Assembly (NCBI GenBank): GCA_964017045.1
Contig: OZ024809.1
Coordinates: 27,724,618 to 27,788,617, forward strand
Direction of reading: 5' to 3'
DNA: 64,000 nt
From: Omphiscola glabra
Taxonomy: Eukaryota > Mollusca > Gastropoda > Lymnaeidae
Shown here: piece after piece, positions 22,319 through 33,377 of the stretch
Position numbering within the stretch: position 1 is the first letter of the stretch
Layout of the letters: each line of letters starts with the position of its first letter
The notes under the pieces: generated by a model
The model's input: only the letters and a program-made list of their open reading frames with translations
What the model was told of the DNA's origin: nothing
Databases searched by the model: none
Made by a program: the position numbers and the translations under genes

Positions 22319-22415
22319 ATTATTATTATTATTCGTAGTTCTCAATAGCGTGGTACCCCAGCCCTAGGCTGGGCTGGGCTCACCACGCTGTACATACGAT
22401 TTAACAAAGATAATC
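22319..22415 (-). mobile_element. LINE-B 3' end, 5'-truncated copy
   Basis: The minus strand reads TACAGCGTGGTGAGCCCAGC, then GGCTGGGGTACCACGCTAT, then a (TAA)n tail at 22319-22333. This is the same terminal hairpin and tail as the long LINE-B copy ending at 44109. Only about 100 bp remain. Confidence 0.8.
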
Positions 22416-22554
22416 ATGAACTTATATCCCCCTTTCCCAACTTCTTTGTAGTTATGATGTTAGAATTTTCCCCAAACAACCCCACATCCACACACCCCCC
22501 CCCCCCCCCCCCGCTTGAAAGGTCTGGATTTGATTTACCATATACATTGTCTTA

Positions 22555-23601
22555 CGTCGTCTGATAGGGATCTAGGCTAATGTTTAGGACGTGGTCTGAT
22601 GGGGATCTAGGCTAATGTTTAGGACGTGGTCTGATAGGGATCTAGGCTAACGTTTAGGGCGTGGTCTTATTGGGATCTAGGCTAATGTTTAGGACATGGT
22701 CTTATTGGGATCTAGGCTAATGTTTAGGACATGGTCTGATGGGGATCTAGGCTAACGTTTAGGACGTGGTCTGATAGGGACCTAGGCTAATGTTTAGGAC
22801 GTGGTCTGATAGGGATCTAGGCTAATGTTTAGGACGTGGTCTGATATGGATCTAGGCTAATGGTTGGGACGTGGTCTGATAGGGATCTAGGCTAATGTGT
22901 AGGATGTGGTCTGATATGGATCTAGGCTAATGTTTAGGACGTGGTCTGATAGGGATCTAGGCTAATGTTTAGGACGTGGTCTGATGGGGATCTAGGATAA
23001 TGTTTAGGACGTGGTCTGATGGGGATCTAGTCTTATTTTTAGGACGTGGTCTGATAGGGATCTAGGCTAATGTTTAAGGCGTGGTCTAATGGGATCAAGG
23101 CTAATGTTTAGGACGTGGTCTGATTGAGATCTAGGCTAATGTTTAGGACGTGGTCTGATAGGGATCTAGGCTAATGTTTAGGACGTGGTCTGATGGGGAT
23201 CTAGGCTAATGTTTAGGACGTGGTCTGATAGGGATCTAGGCTAACGTTTAGGGCTTGGTCTTATTGGGACCTAGGCTAATGTTTAGGACATGGTCTTATT
23301 GGGATCTAGGCTAATGTTTAGGACATGGTCTGATGGGGATCTAGGCTAACGTTTAGGACGTGGTCTGATAGGGACCTAGGCTAATGTTTAGGACGTGGTC
23401 TGATAGGGATCTAGGCTAATGTTTAGGACGTGGTCTGATATGGATCTAGGCTAATGTTTGGGACGTGGTCTGATAGGGATCTAAGCTAATGTGTAGGATG
23501 TGGTCTGATATGGATCTAGGCTAATGTTTAGGACGCGGTCTGATAGGGATCTAGGCTAATGTTTAGGACGTGGTCTGATGGGGATCTAGGCTAATGTTTA
23601 G
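22555..23601. repeat. 35-bp minisatellite, about 30 copies, block duplication
   Basis: The unit contains GGTCTGATAGGGATCTAGGC and TAATGTTTAGGACGT. A marker unit with CTTATTGGG at 22666 recurs at 23260, 594 bp later (17 units minus 1 bp). The following nine or more units carry the same ordered variants (ACATGG, CTAACG, GGGACC, ATATGG, GTGTAGGATG), so a block of the array was duplicated as one piece. Confidence 0.97.
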
Positions 23602-23864
23602 GGCCATGTGGATGGCGGTGAACATACACTAATTCTATATTATCCTTAAATACATATGCACGATGCCCAGCTTGTTTATCCGACAGACGTCGTCGCGCGT
23701 ATTCAAATTGGGGCTTTCATAAATACAACTGATTTAGAACCGTTGCCATCTATATCCTTAAATACCAAAAATTCTCAAAATGTTCCAGCTGTTAACGAAC
23801 CGAATTATTCTGAAGCCGATTTCGCCTAAAACTGTAGCTTCCTTACATGTTGTCCTTGTGATTA

Positions 23865-24115
23865 CTGCCTGCATTGTTTTAGAACCGCTGTCATGTATGC
23901 ATTTGTATCTTCCTGGCATGCTTTGGTGTTTCCTAGCTGATGACAGACTGAATTGTTTTAGAACCGCTTGTCAGCGTATGCTCGTATCTTCCTTGCATCC
24001 TTCGATGTTCCCCGCTGATTACAGCCGGAATTGTTTGAGAACCGCTGCATTCTATACTTGTATCCTCCTAGCATCCCTCGATGTTTCCCCGCTAATGACA
24101 GACCGCGAAACACCG
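23865..24115. repeat. degenerate 78-79-bp tandem repeat, about 3 copies
   Basis: ATTGTTTTAGAACCGC-like motifs begin at 23873, 23952 and 24030. Each is followed by CGTATCTTCC or its variants and by GATGTTTCCCCGCT. The copies are well diverged, so this is an old repeat. Confidence 0.75.
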
Positions 24116-26076
24116 CTTAAAAGGATTTTTCTTTGAGCATAATGTGCCATTCGTAAGGCTTTTTTTTCTCTCTCTCTCTCTCTCTTTTCTTCATCCTCCC
24201 CTCCACCCCCTCCCTTCAAACATCCATTTTCTCCTTCTCCTCCCATCTTTTCATGTCGCACTCTTGCATTATGAAAACATATCCCGACTCACCGGCGCCT
24301 CATGGAGGAAACAAACATCATTAATTGAATCAAGGAGCGGGACTCGCCCGCTGTTCCATTCTGTAATGGGTGTCTATTCTAGCGCGCGTCGTTTCAGCCA
24401 ATTAAATTTCTGACTTCTTTTGACATGTCTACGCGAACTTACAAGCCACGTCAACAAAAACAAAAAATTTGCAAAGAAATGAGTGTGATCTTTAGTTTTA
24501 ACGGGCGGTGTACCGTAAATAGAGAATTGATTTGTGGGCTGTGGAGGGGCAGGCGGTAGACGCCGGGGTGATCTGTCGTGAGTTCTTTGCTGGGGGGGGG
24601 GGTTGGAGGGGTATCATAGGCTCACTTGCAGGGGGTCAGTTCTTTCTAAGACAGTTCTAAGGGGGCGGGCTGTCCAGTGACTTCACCTGGATTAAACATG
24701 ATTACCAACGGGCGTATGGATTAAACATGACTACCAGTGGGGTCCGTTGGCAGGCTACTCACGGGGGGGATCCATTTCTGAACAGAACATCGCCTTAAGA
24801 TAAAGTTTGACCCAACATTTGTGTAACGCCACTCACCTTTAATTGATCGATGTTCAGGGAATCTCAGCTTTTCGAGCACACGTCTCACTAACATGTTATA
24901 ATTTAATTGGCGCTCAACTTTAACCCACAGTACTGTCCCGCCTCAGTTGCAAGCTTTTTAAGATTCCAACCTTTTTCCGTACACTTACTGGCTATGAATT
25001 AATACCGCGATCATCGATTCCTGGTGTACACTTCTTTTCTCATGGTAACCTAAAGCGCTTTTTAAAAAAATCCATAAAATATCCACTCTGTCCATTCTTT
25101 TCTTTAAAAAAAAAAAGAAAGAAATTAAAATGGCTTCAGATTGGCTACGGCCATATTTATCATTCATCAAAATTGACCCTAAAAGACCAAAATATTTGTT
25201 GCCATTTGTTGGAATATTGGTACATTGAACTGTGTAGCTCAGCTCAAGGATTTTTGTCGCGGTCGATCATTCCCCTACAATCACGACCACCCAATCACTT
25301 ACCACCATGACACCATCATCGCTTGCAATCATTGCTACCAATCACTGCACATCTCTGTTAAACTAACAAATTCACTCGTCGTCCCCCCCCCCTTTTTTCC
25401 CCACACGCACAAGCACATACACACACATAAACACATGCACACGCGCGCAAAATCGACGTGTCCACAGTTTCATTTTACCCTTTCAAAGCGGAAGTCAAAG
25501 ACGCTCTATTTATAGAACCCAGTCAGCCCCTTGAAAAATTTCATGTCGATTTGTGGACCCGGATGAAGACATCAATTTTCGGACATAAAGGCTCAGGGAA
25601 CATCTTCGTCCCAGGAGTGTTTGCAGATTTCGTTTGGCGGCGCCGTTAGGCCGTCCCGTCCTGAAGGGCGCAGCAGTCTTTAGAAAGAGAAAAGGGGGCT
25701 CTTATTAGATTACGGGGGGCCTTGAGATCTGCTCGCCCGACTTGATCGTGTGGATCTTGGAGAGACCGGGGAGGAGGCGAGGGTTGGGGTCGGGAGGAGT
25801 TCTCCTCCGGGCTATTCAAATCAGGGTTAATAAGATTATTCTTCTGGAAACAGGTCGGTGGATGCTGTCATAATCCTTATATACGGTTACGGAAACATTG
25901 TTTCGGAAGAATTTTGTGTTAGATGAAAAATTGTTGGAACTTTGTTTGAAATGACATAGTGGGGAATAACCAACAAATATACATTTGATCAAACAGTTTA
26001 TTTCTCCCCCATACATAACCCTCCCCTTCGCTTACGAAAATTATTATAAATAATAAATAAAAAATTCTCCGTTGAA
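24116..26076. other. long spacer, no gene recognised
   Basis: Contains a CT tract at about 24168-24186, a G run near 24591-24602, an A run at about 25104-25120 and a CA-rich tract at about 25402-25450. Short open frames lack recognisable motifs. No transposon ends were paired. Confidence 0.5.
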
Positions 26077-26180
26077 CAAACAATCTTCCGGTGGAACAAA
26101 TTTTCGTCAAAAAATCTTCCGGTTGCACTAATTTCCTTCAAACAATTTTCCGTCTAGCGAATGTCTTTAGAAAACATTTC
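26077..26180. repeat. degenerate 31-bp repeat, about 3.4 copies
   Basis: Units begin AAACAATCTTCCGGTGG, AAAAAATCTTCCGGTTG, AAACAATTTTCCGTCTA and AAAACATTTCCGGATTC. Divergence is high, so this is older than the adjacent 27-bp array. Confidence 0.7.
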
Positions 26181-26212
26181 CGGATTCGATTTTATACGGA
26201 TGTAGTTAGAAA

Positions 26213-26478
26213 ATGGTTGTTTCTCGTGATAGGCTCTTCATGGCTGTTTCCCGTGATAGGCTCGTCATGGTTGTTTCCCGTGAAAGGCTAGTCATGGCTG
26301 TTTCTCGTGACAGGCTCGTCATGGCTGTTTCTCGCGACAGGCTCGTCATGGCTGTTTCTCGTGACAGGCTCGTCATGGCTGTTTCTCGTGACAGGCTCGT
26401 CATGGCTGTTTCTCGTGACAGGCTCGTCATGGATGTTTCTCGCGACAGGCTCGTCATGGCTGTTTCTCGTGATTGACT
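26213..26478. repeat. 27-bp minisatellite, about 10 copies
   Basis: The unit contains CTCGTCATGGCTGTTTCTCG and TGACAGG. Left units vary (CCCGTGATAGG); the centre is homogeneous. Open in several frames on both strands because 27 is nine codons and stop-free. Confidence 0.95.
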
Positions 26479-26754
26479 CGTCTTGTAGATTCGAACATGT
26501 CGCCAAAGTTTCGGGTATTCCCGTTACGTTGGAGTGTTCAGTAAACAGTTTTGTCTCATCTTCATCTCTAAGGGCTTATCCCGCGAGAGAGTTTGAGAAT
26601 CACGATCTGCAAACCCCCACCCCAGCCTCGTCCATCATCAAAGTCCGCGAGATTTTTCATCCAAATGCTTCTAATATGGATAATAATTGATCGACTGCAT
26701 ATAAGTTGTTTAAATGAAATATAAGAACAAGGTTTGCTTAACTTGAATTCATTA

Positions 26755-26812
26755 CAGGACAAAAGATTCGTACGTTTTTGCCCAGAGCCTTCATCAGCAA
26801 ACACGACAAAAA
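26755..26812 (-). other. possible Penelope-like (hammerhead-type) motif
   Basis: The minus strand reads TTTGCTGATGAAGGCTCTGG, then GCAAAAACGTACGAATC. It resembles the CTGATGA, short stem, GAAACGTAC arrangement of Penelope-like terminal regions, with GAAA altered. It lies just before the 20-bp array. No reverse transcriptase is visible nearby. Confidence 0.3.
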
Positions 26813-26827
26813 GTATGACAAGTAACA

Positions 26828-27285
26828 GAGTCAGTAGTAAGGGTTGCCTAGTTGTAGTAAGGGTTGCCTAGTTGTAGTAAGGGTTGCCTAGTTGTAGTAA
26901 GGGTTGCCTAGTTGTAGTTAGGTTTGGCTAGTATTAGTAAGGGTTGGCTAGTATTAGTAAGGGTTGGCTAGTATTAGTAAGGGTTGGCTAGTATTAGTAA
27001 GGGTTGGCTAGTATTAGTAAGGGTTGGCTAGTATTAATAAGGGTTGGCTAGTATTAGAAAGGGTTGGCTAGTATTAGTAAGGGTTGGCTAGTATTAGTAA
27101 GGGTTGGCTAGTATTAGTAAGGGTTGGCTAGTATTAGTAAGGGTTGGCTAGTATTAGTAAGGGTTGGCTAGTATTAGTAAGGGTTGGCTAGTATTAGTAA
27201 GGGTTGGCTAGTATTAGTAAGGGTTGGCTAGTATTAGTAAGGGTTGGCTAGTATTAGTAAGGGTTGGCTAGTATTAGTAAGGGTT
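26828..27285. repeat. 20-bp minisatellite, about 23 copies
   Basis: The unit is GGGTTGGCTAGTATTAGTAA. The first four units differ (GGGTTGCCTAGTTGTAGTAA); the remainder are almost uniform. It contains GGGTT but is not a telomere repeat. Confidence 0.97.
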
Positions 27286-27363
27286 GTGTGCAACGATGCG
27301 AGTTCAGCCTCGCACACACAAGCATGTTTAGAAAAAACACCAAAAAGTTGATTTTGTGTTTAC

Positions 27364-28343
27364 ACAATGTCTTATTATGTGTGTCCAAAGTGTCGTAGTG
27401 TGTCCCCAAAGTGTCGTATAGTTTGTGGCCAAAGTGTCGTAGTATGTCAACAAAGTGTCGTACTGTGTGTGTCCGTCGTGTCGTAGTGTGTGTCCACAAT
27501 GTAGTAGTGTGTGTCCCCAAAGTGTCCTAAAGTGTCGTATAGTGTGTGTCCAGTGTATCGAAGGGTGTGTCCAAACTGTCGTATTGTGTATCCACAGTGT
27601 CGTAGTGTGTCCACAATGTCGTAGTGTGTGTCGAGATGTGTCGTAGTGTGTGCTCACGGTGTCGTAGTATGTGTCCACAGTGTCGTAATGTGTTTTTCCG
27701 AAAGTGTCGTAGTGCGTGTGTCCACAGTGTCGTAATGTGTGTCCCAAAGTGTCGTAGTGTGTGTGTGTCCAAAGTGTCGTAGTGTGTGTTCACAGTGTCG
27801 TAGTGTGTGACCAAAGTGTCGTAGTGTATGACCAAAGTGTCGTAGTGTATGACCACAGTGTCGTAGTGTGTGACAAAAGTGTCGTAGTGTGTGTGTCCGC
27901 AGTGTCGTAGTGTGTGACCAAAGTGCCGTAGTGTGTGTCCCCGAAGTGTCGTAGTGTGTGACCAAAGTGTCGTAGTGTGTGTCCAAAGTGTCGTAGTGTG
28001 TGTCGAGATGTGTCGTAGTGTGTGCTCACAGTGTCGTAGTATGTGTCCACAGTGTCGTAATGTGTGTCCGAAAGTGTCGTAGTGCGTGTGTCCAAAGTGT
28101 CGTAGTGTGTGTTCACAGTGTCGTAGTGTGTGACCAAAGTGTCGTAGTGTATGACCACAGTGTCGTAGTGTGTGACAAAAGTGTCGTAGTGTGTGTGTCC
28201 GCAGTGTCGTAGTGTGTGACCAAAGTGCCGTAGTATGTGTCCCGCAGTGTCGTAGTGTGTGACCAAAGTGTCGTAGTGTGTGTCCAAAGTGTCGTAATGT
28301 GTGTCCGCAATGTCGTAGTGTGTGACCACAGTGTCGTAGTGGC
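27364..28343. repeat. 21-bp (variable 19-27) minisatellite A
   Basis: The core is AGTGTCGTAGTGTGTG, with variable linkers such as ACCAA, TCCACA and TGTCCAA. A marker segment TCGAGATGTGTCGTAGTG occurs at 27631 and 28003, 372 bp apart, each followed by the same order of variants (GCTCAC, GTATGTGTCC, GTAATGTG, GTGCGTG), so a multi-unit block was duplicated. Long minus-strand frames are repeat artefacts. Confidence 0.95.
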
Positions 28344-28598
28344 TGCGTTATCAAATCTTAACATGTCTGTCATCAAATCTATACATTGCGTCATCAAATC
28401 TTAACATTGCGTTATCAAATCTTAACATGTCTGTCATCAAATCTATACATTGCGTCATCAAATCTTAACATTGCGTCATCAAATCTTAACATTGCGTCAT
28501 CAAATCTTAACATTTCTGTCATCAAATCTTAACATTGCGTTATCAAATCTTAACACTGCGTCATCAAATCTTAACATTGCGTCATCAAATCATAACTG
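28344..28598. repeat. 21-bp minisatellite B, about 12 copies
   Basis: The unit is TCATCAAATCTTAACATTGC plus G, with TGTCTG and CTATACATTG variants. It is inserted within array A, which resumes at once on its right. Confidence 0.95.
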
Positions 28599-28750
28599 TG
28601 TCCAAACTGTCGTATTGTGTATCCACAGTGTCGTAGTGTGTGTCCACAGTGTCGTAGTGTGTGCTCACAGTGTCGTAGTATGTGTCCACAGTGTCGTAAT
28701 GTGTGTCCACAGTGTGTCCACATTGCGTCATCAAATCCTAACATCGTGTC
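28599..28750. repeat. array A resumed, then one B unit
   Basis: About six A-type units (CAGTGTCGTAGTGTGTG) at 28599-28722 are followed by a single B-type unit (TTGCGTCATCAAATCCTAAC). The order is therefore A, B, A, B. Confidence 0.9.
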
Positions 28751-29519
28751 ACACAAGTAAAAAAATGACGTATTTTGACCCAAATCTTTCATTCTGAAGC
28801 CTCCAATCCAGATTGTAACATTTTAAACGTAAAGAAAACAACCCAAACATTTTATATAATTTTTATGTCAGTCAAAACTGGATCCCCACCCCCTTCCACC
28901 CCACTCCCCACACACACCCACCCGTGTTTCCAAACGTGTCTACATACGCGAGAGCAAGAAGAGTGCTTTAGGGAAGGAGGGTGGGGGGTCAACGCGGTCC
29001 AACTTGTAATCTAATAACACGCTCTCATCCTTGGCGAGCTTTGCCGTAATGGAGTACCGAACCTGGCAGTCCCGAGATCCGTTCCCTGGTCTCGCTGACC
29101 CAGCGCCGCGCATTAAAGGAAGGAAACGAAACGACACGGGAGGACACGGGAGGCCAGGAGTTAGAGTCAGAAATTGAAAGGAGTGAATAAATGTCCCGTC
29201 GCCGTACTCACCTCCGGCCATTCGGGGAAATTTATGTGGGCGCTTCATTTGGCGTAGGGACGGGAGGTGGCCCGTGGGGGGAGCTAGGGAAGTGAGGATG
29301 CCCAGAACTAAGATGAGGGAGACGCCAGTGCGAAAAGGTGAGACGGAATTGGGATATACGCGCGTAGAAAAGTTGCGGAGTGCAATTGAAAAGCTGAGGG
29401 TCGCAGGTAAGTGTAACTAAAATAGGTGTTACATCGGGGGTGGGGGGGGGGTTCTGTGGAGTGGAAAGGCTGGAACCATAATGCTTTTTTAAAGTGAGCG
29501 GGGGGGGGGGGGTTGGGGG
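28751..29519. other. spacer with one possible exon
   Basis: The most gene-like part is about 28980-29310, GC-richer and without tandem repeats. The minus-strand frame through 28940-29248 reads through a possible splice donor at 29211. G runs are at about 29440-29450 and 29500-29512. Confidence 0.4.
29212..29307 (-). CDS. candidate exon (weak)
   Basis: On the minus strand a possible acceptor (CTCCCTCATCTTAG) precedes 96 bp ending GGCCGGAG at a strong donor, GTGAGTACGG. Only one of three frames is open across it: LGILTSLAPPTGHLPSLRQM, then KRPHKFPRMAG. An in-frame ATG with fair context (CCAAATGA) could instead make this a first exon. No homology is recognised. The acceptor's pyrimidine tract is mediocre, so chance is quite possible. 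Confidence 0.2.
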
Positions 29520-29782
29520 AGTAGGGAGTGGCAGTACGGAATGGGTGAAAGGAGTGGGAGTATGAAATGGGAGTATGGAGTAGGGAATGGGGCATGGGTG
29601 GGTAGGGAATGGGAGTATGTGTGGGTAGGGAATGGGAGTATAGAGTAGGGAATGGGAGTATGGGTGGGTAGGGAATGGGAGTATGGGTGGGTAGGGAATG
29701 GGAGTATGGGTGGGTAGGGAATGGGAGTAGGGAATGGGAGTGTGGGTGGGTAGGGAATTTGAGTAGGGAATGGGAGTAGTGA
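29520..29782. repeat. G-rich repeat, about 23-bp unit
   Basis: Alternates GGGTGGGTAGGGAATGGGAG and shorter TAGGGAATGGGAGTA units. Strong G-strand bias with many GGG triplets makes it a possible G-quadruplex region. The left part is more degenerate. Confidence 0.9.
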
Positions 29783-30496
29783 CGGAAGAGATATGTTTAA
29801 ATAATACTTCGATAGAAAATAATTGCCTTAAAAAGCACTGGGAGCAAAAAAAGGGGGGGGGGGGGGATTTTAGAGAGGCTATGACAATTTTGGAGTCTGG
29901 GAGATATATGCTTGGTAAGTTAGAAACGAACGAAATGAGTGAGTTCAGAGAGAAGTTAGAGACATAGGAGGGTGGTTGTGGTTTGACTTTTCTTGAGATG
30001 GGGCGGTGTAATAACAATAGTGATGACGGTTATAAGGTGCAGAGTAAAGCGGGAAGAAAGTTAGAGTTGAGAGTTAGGGAAAGTAGGGTCATATAGAGAA
30101 AGCGCGTTCATGGAACGAGGGAGAGGCTAGGTAAAAAAAAAGACTCTCAACCTCTTCAGACCAGATATGTGAAGAATTTGTAACCTCGGGAAGCAAGTCC
30201 AGCCATTGTCACGATCACCCTAACCTCGAAGCCCTCACCAGAAGCTCGCTCTCTTTAAAATAAAAAGAAATAAAAATCTGTGAAAAGAAAAGCTCCCTCA
30301 TCCTGTAATGCCAAATCTGTCTTTCGTTTTATTGATCGTGGATTCTGGGCCTATAGATTGGAGCGATCGATTTTATTATAAGTAGCCGGGCTATTTTACA
30401 CTGCACCCCGACAGTTTTGGGCTCTTTGGGGTAAAACATAATAAAAACATATTTTATTATGTGTATGTTCTTCACTGTTGTTTTTTTAAGTTTTAA
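29783..30496. other. spacer
   Basis: Contains a G run at about 29855-29866. At 30161-30187 it shares the motif CCAGATATGTGAAGAA, followed by GTAACCTC, with 31450-31476. No gene recognised. Confidence 0.45.
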
Positions 30497-30597
30497 AATT
30501 TGGGAGAAGGTGGGAAGGGGTTGGAGGGGATGGGAGGGTGTGGGAGGAGGTGGGAGGGGATGGGAGGAGGTGGGAAGATGTGGAGGGGTGGGAGACG
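30497..30597. repeat. G-rich short-period repeat
   Basis: Imperfect units of 9-10 bp such as GGTGGGAGGGGATGGGAGG. Strongly G-biased on the plus strand. Confidence 0.85.
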
Positions 30598-30989
30598 TTT
30601 TTGAAAGTCGTATAGGCATACTTTTTTAAATGAAAGGTTCGGGGAAGGGGTAATATTGTTTTAGTTTTAGAATCACTGTAATAAATCAACTGCTATCTCG
30701 AACGAAATACGACAGGACAGGACTCGATCTTAATGGGTGAAATGTCGAGGTAAGAAATGATTGTCCCCCTTGTAAACATTATAGTTTCACACGTCTGCCG
30801 TGACAGCCTCATAAATTTACATATCATTGTGACATCAGTTTTGGACTATGAGACTGGCATACGCCATACTGGCATTTTCACGTGAATTCGTTCGTTCTGT
30901 TGGCACGACTACTCAATCAATCAAAATGTATTTTTTGGTATTATAATCATTTCCAATTTTATTACCTGGCAATACTGGCGTATTTAAAT

Positions 30990-31200
30990 GTCGCTTTCCG
31001 TGTCTGAAAGTCCTTGTCTGAATGTCCTTCTCCGACCAAACATGTCTGAAACTCCTTGTCTGAATGTCCTTCTCCGACCGAACATTTCTGAATGTCCTTC
31101 TCTGAATGGTCACGCCTGAGTGTCCTTGTCAGAGTGACCTATTACGAACGGCCTTAAAGCCTGGATGTCCTTGTCTTAATGTCCTTGTCTGAATGGTGTT
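30990..31200. repeat. degenerate TGTCTGAATGTCCTT-type repeat
   Basis: The core TGTCTGAATGTCCTTCTCCG recurs with variable joints. Copies become more diverged toward 31200. Confidence 0.75.
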
Positions 31201-31506
31201 ACAAGAATGTAAATATATGTGGGACTGCGTTCAAGCCATGCAAAGTAAATAAATAGCAGTCCTTTATTTCCCACAATTTATTTTCTCAATTTTTGCTGTT
31301 AAAATTTGTACATTAAAAAAACGTACATTCTTTTGCCATTCTTTTTGACAGTCACGCACCACAGAATAATGTGGGACGCCAGTTTTTGTGTTGAACAGCT
31401 CAACTTCCGGTTCTAACAATTAGCAGAAGAGCCACAAGACCACTTGTGGCCAGATATGTGAAGAAGTCGTAACCTCTTCAAGTGAAATATGAGCACATAT
31501 ATGTCT

Positions 31507-32075
31507 TTATATTATTATTGTTAAAGTGGTCTTATAAAGAGTGGTACCCCGGTCTTATAAAGCGCGGTACCTCAGACTTATAAATTGCGGTACCCCAGTC
31601 TTATAAATTGCGGTACCCCAGTCTTATAAAGCTTGGTACCCCAGTCTTATAAAGCGCGGTAACCTAGTCTTATAAAGCGTGGTACCACAGTCTTATAAAT
31701 TGTGGTACCCCAGTGTTATAAGTGCGATTTCCCAGTCTTATAAATTGCGGTACCCCAGTCTTATAAAGCGTGGTACCCCAGTCTTATAAAGCGTGGTACA
31801 CCAGTCTTATAAAGTGTGGTACCCAGTCTTATAAAGCGTGATACCCCAGTCTTATAAAGCGTGGTACCCCAGTCTTATAAAGCGTGGTACCCAGTCTTAT
31901 AAAGCGTGGTACCCCAGTCTAATAAAGCGTGGTACCCCAGTCTTATAAAGCGTGGTACCCCAGTCTAGTGCTTGGCTCACCGCACTTGACATTAATAAAC
32001 AGTTGCATAAAATTGTACCCTAGTACTATTGACCCATGTCCAGCCTGGGATGGCAACCAGCAGCATCGAGCGTTG
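31507..32075 (-). mobile_element. LINE-B 3' end with internal minisatellite expansion
   Basis: On the minus strand, CGATGCTGCTGGTTGCCATC near 32050-32075 matches LINE-B 3' sequence at about 43938-43960. GCGGTGAGCCAAGCACTAGA and CTGGGGTACCACGCT (31966-31992) match LINE-B at 44040-44076. The tail AATAATAATATAA (31507-31519) matches the LINE-B (TAA)n end. Between hairpin and tail, the final 23 bp of the element are repeated about 19 times (31527-31966). This is a 5'-truncated LINE-B copy in which the terminal segment expanded. Confidence 0.8.
31527..31966. repeat. 23-bp minisatellite derived from LINE-B, about 19 copies
   Basis: The unit is GCGTGGTACCCCAGTCTTAT plus AAA, with ATTGCGG, GAGTGG and CAGTGTTAT variants. 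Read inverted, the unit corresponds to CTGGGGTACCACGCTATAGA plus AAA at the LINE-B terminus. Confidence 0.95.
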
Positions 32076-33377
32076 TTTATCGGTCAGAAGGGGGGGGGGG
32101 GGGGGGTTGAGAACGAGTCGGAATTGTAGAGTTTAAATAGTATACAATTTTGAGCTTAGTGAAAAGGGCGAAAACTCGGGTGAGGTCTATCATAACTTGA
32201 AATTCTGCTTGGATGTCGGAATTTTTCTGTCTTCACATAACAATAATAGTGTTATTCCAATATCTGAGACGAGGCGTTCTAGGATTGTGGTTGTGTGTTT
32301 CAGATTTAAAAAAAACAACACACACACAAAAACCGTCTCAACTCTGGCTACCTAGACCCACGGGGTTGTTGCTCGTCCATGTAGCCATACTGTCCGTACA
32401 ACCACGAGTCACTTTGGGCACGTGCATTGAACGGGAAATCCCACTAGTATCAACTTCCGGCTTTGGGAGGGGGAAAAATACTTGGAAGGAAAAAAAAAGC
32501 AAATTTTGGGAAACCGTATAAATTTGAGGTTTCGGGTCAGTGGTTCCCATTACTGAAAGCTTTTGTAACCCAAACTACTTAACAACACTGTACACACAAC
32601 TTGATAGTTGTTTGTGAAAACATTTGTTTCAGAAACGCTATTCTTGTAAAAAAAATCACACACACACACAAAAGTCGCAAACACAAACACAACAGACAAA
32701 CAAAACCATCTACTGACTAGTTAAAGATTTAATTGATGCATTAAAACCATGCCACCTCTCTTTTTCCTATAAAAAAATGTGTCTAATTTGGTCATGATCC
32801 CGAAAAATGTGAGATCCACTGTTTTCAAAGTTCTGTTTGAAGACTTGTTTTGGGGTGGGGGGAGGGGGTTGGCTTTCTTGGGGCTTCCGGTTGCGAAGAA
32901 CTTGAAATTTAGACCAAAATGTTGGTGTGTTAGGGAGAGTTGGAACAAGGAGTTAAAGAGGGGACGGGGTGAGGGGGACGATAGGGTGGGGTGAAGGACA
33001 CTGGGGTGACGGACATATCATGATGATCTTATCTCTTTGCTTCTACAAAATAATTTGTTGGGGGGGGGGGTGGGGGGGGGGAGACATCGCCATGTTTTTA
33101 CATCTCATTTATTAGCACCTGACAAATGCCATCCAATCGGAAGATTATCAAGGAAGTTTATCAATGAAGATTATCAAGGATGCTATCAAGTAAGGTACAA
33201 AAACGACCCCAAAACAGCACCAGCAACAGCACCAGCAGCAAACGAAGAACTGTAACAAAAACAATTAAAAGAAGGAAATAAATTTTTAAAAATCCAGGGA
33301 CAAAACTAGTCGCTAGAAAATGAACAGGTTGAATTCTTTTAAAAATCTGCGCTACAACTTGAACGTTATATTTGAAG
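32076..33377. other. spacer
   Basis: Contains G runs at 32090-32106 and 33059-33080 and short CA tracts near 32320 and 32660. Around 32540 CAGTGGTTCCC resembles a hAT end, but no partner was found. No gene recognised. Confidence 0.45.

Noticed and set aside
26828..27285. Telomere-like repeat (contains AAGGGTT)
   Set aside because: The 20-bp unit GGGTTGGCTAGTATTAGTAA is not TTAGGG-type and the array is internal.
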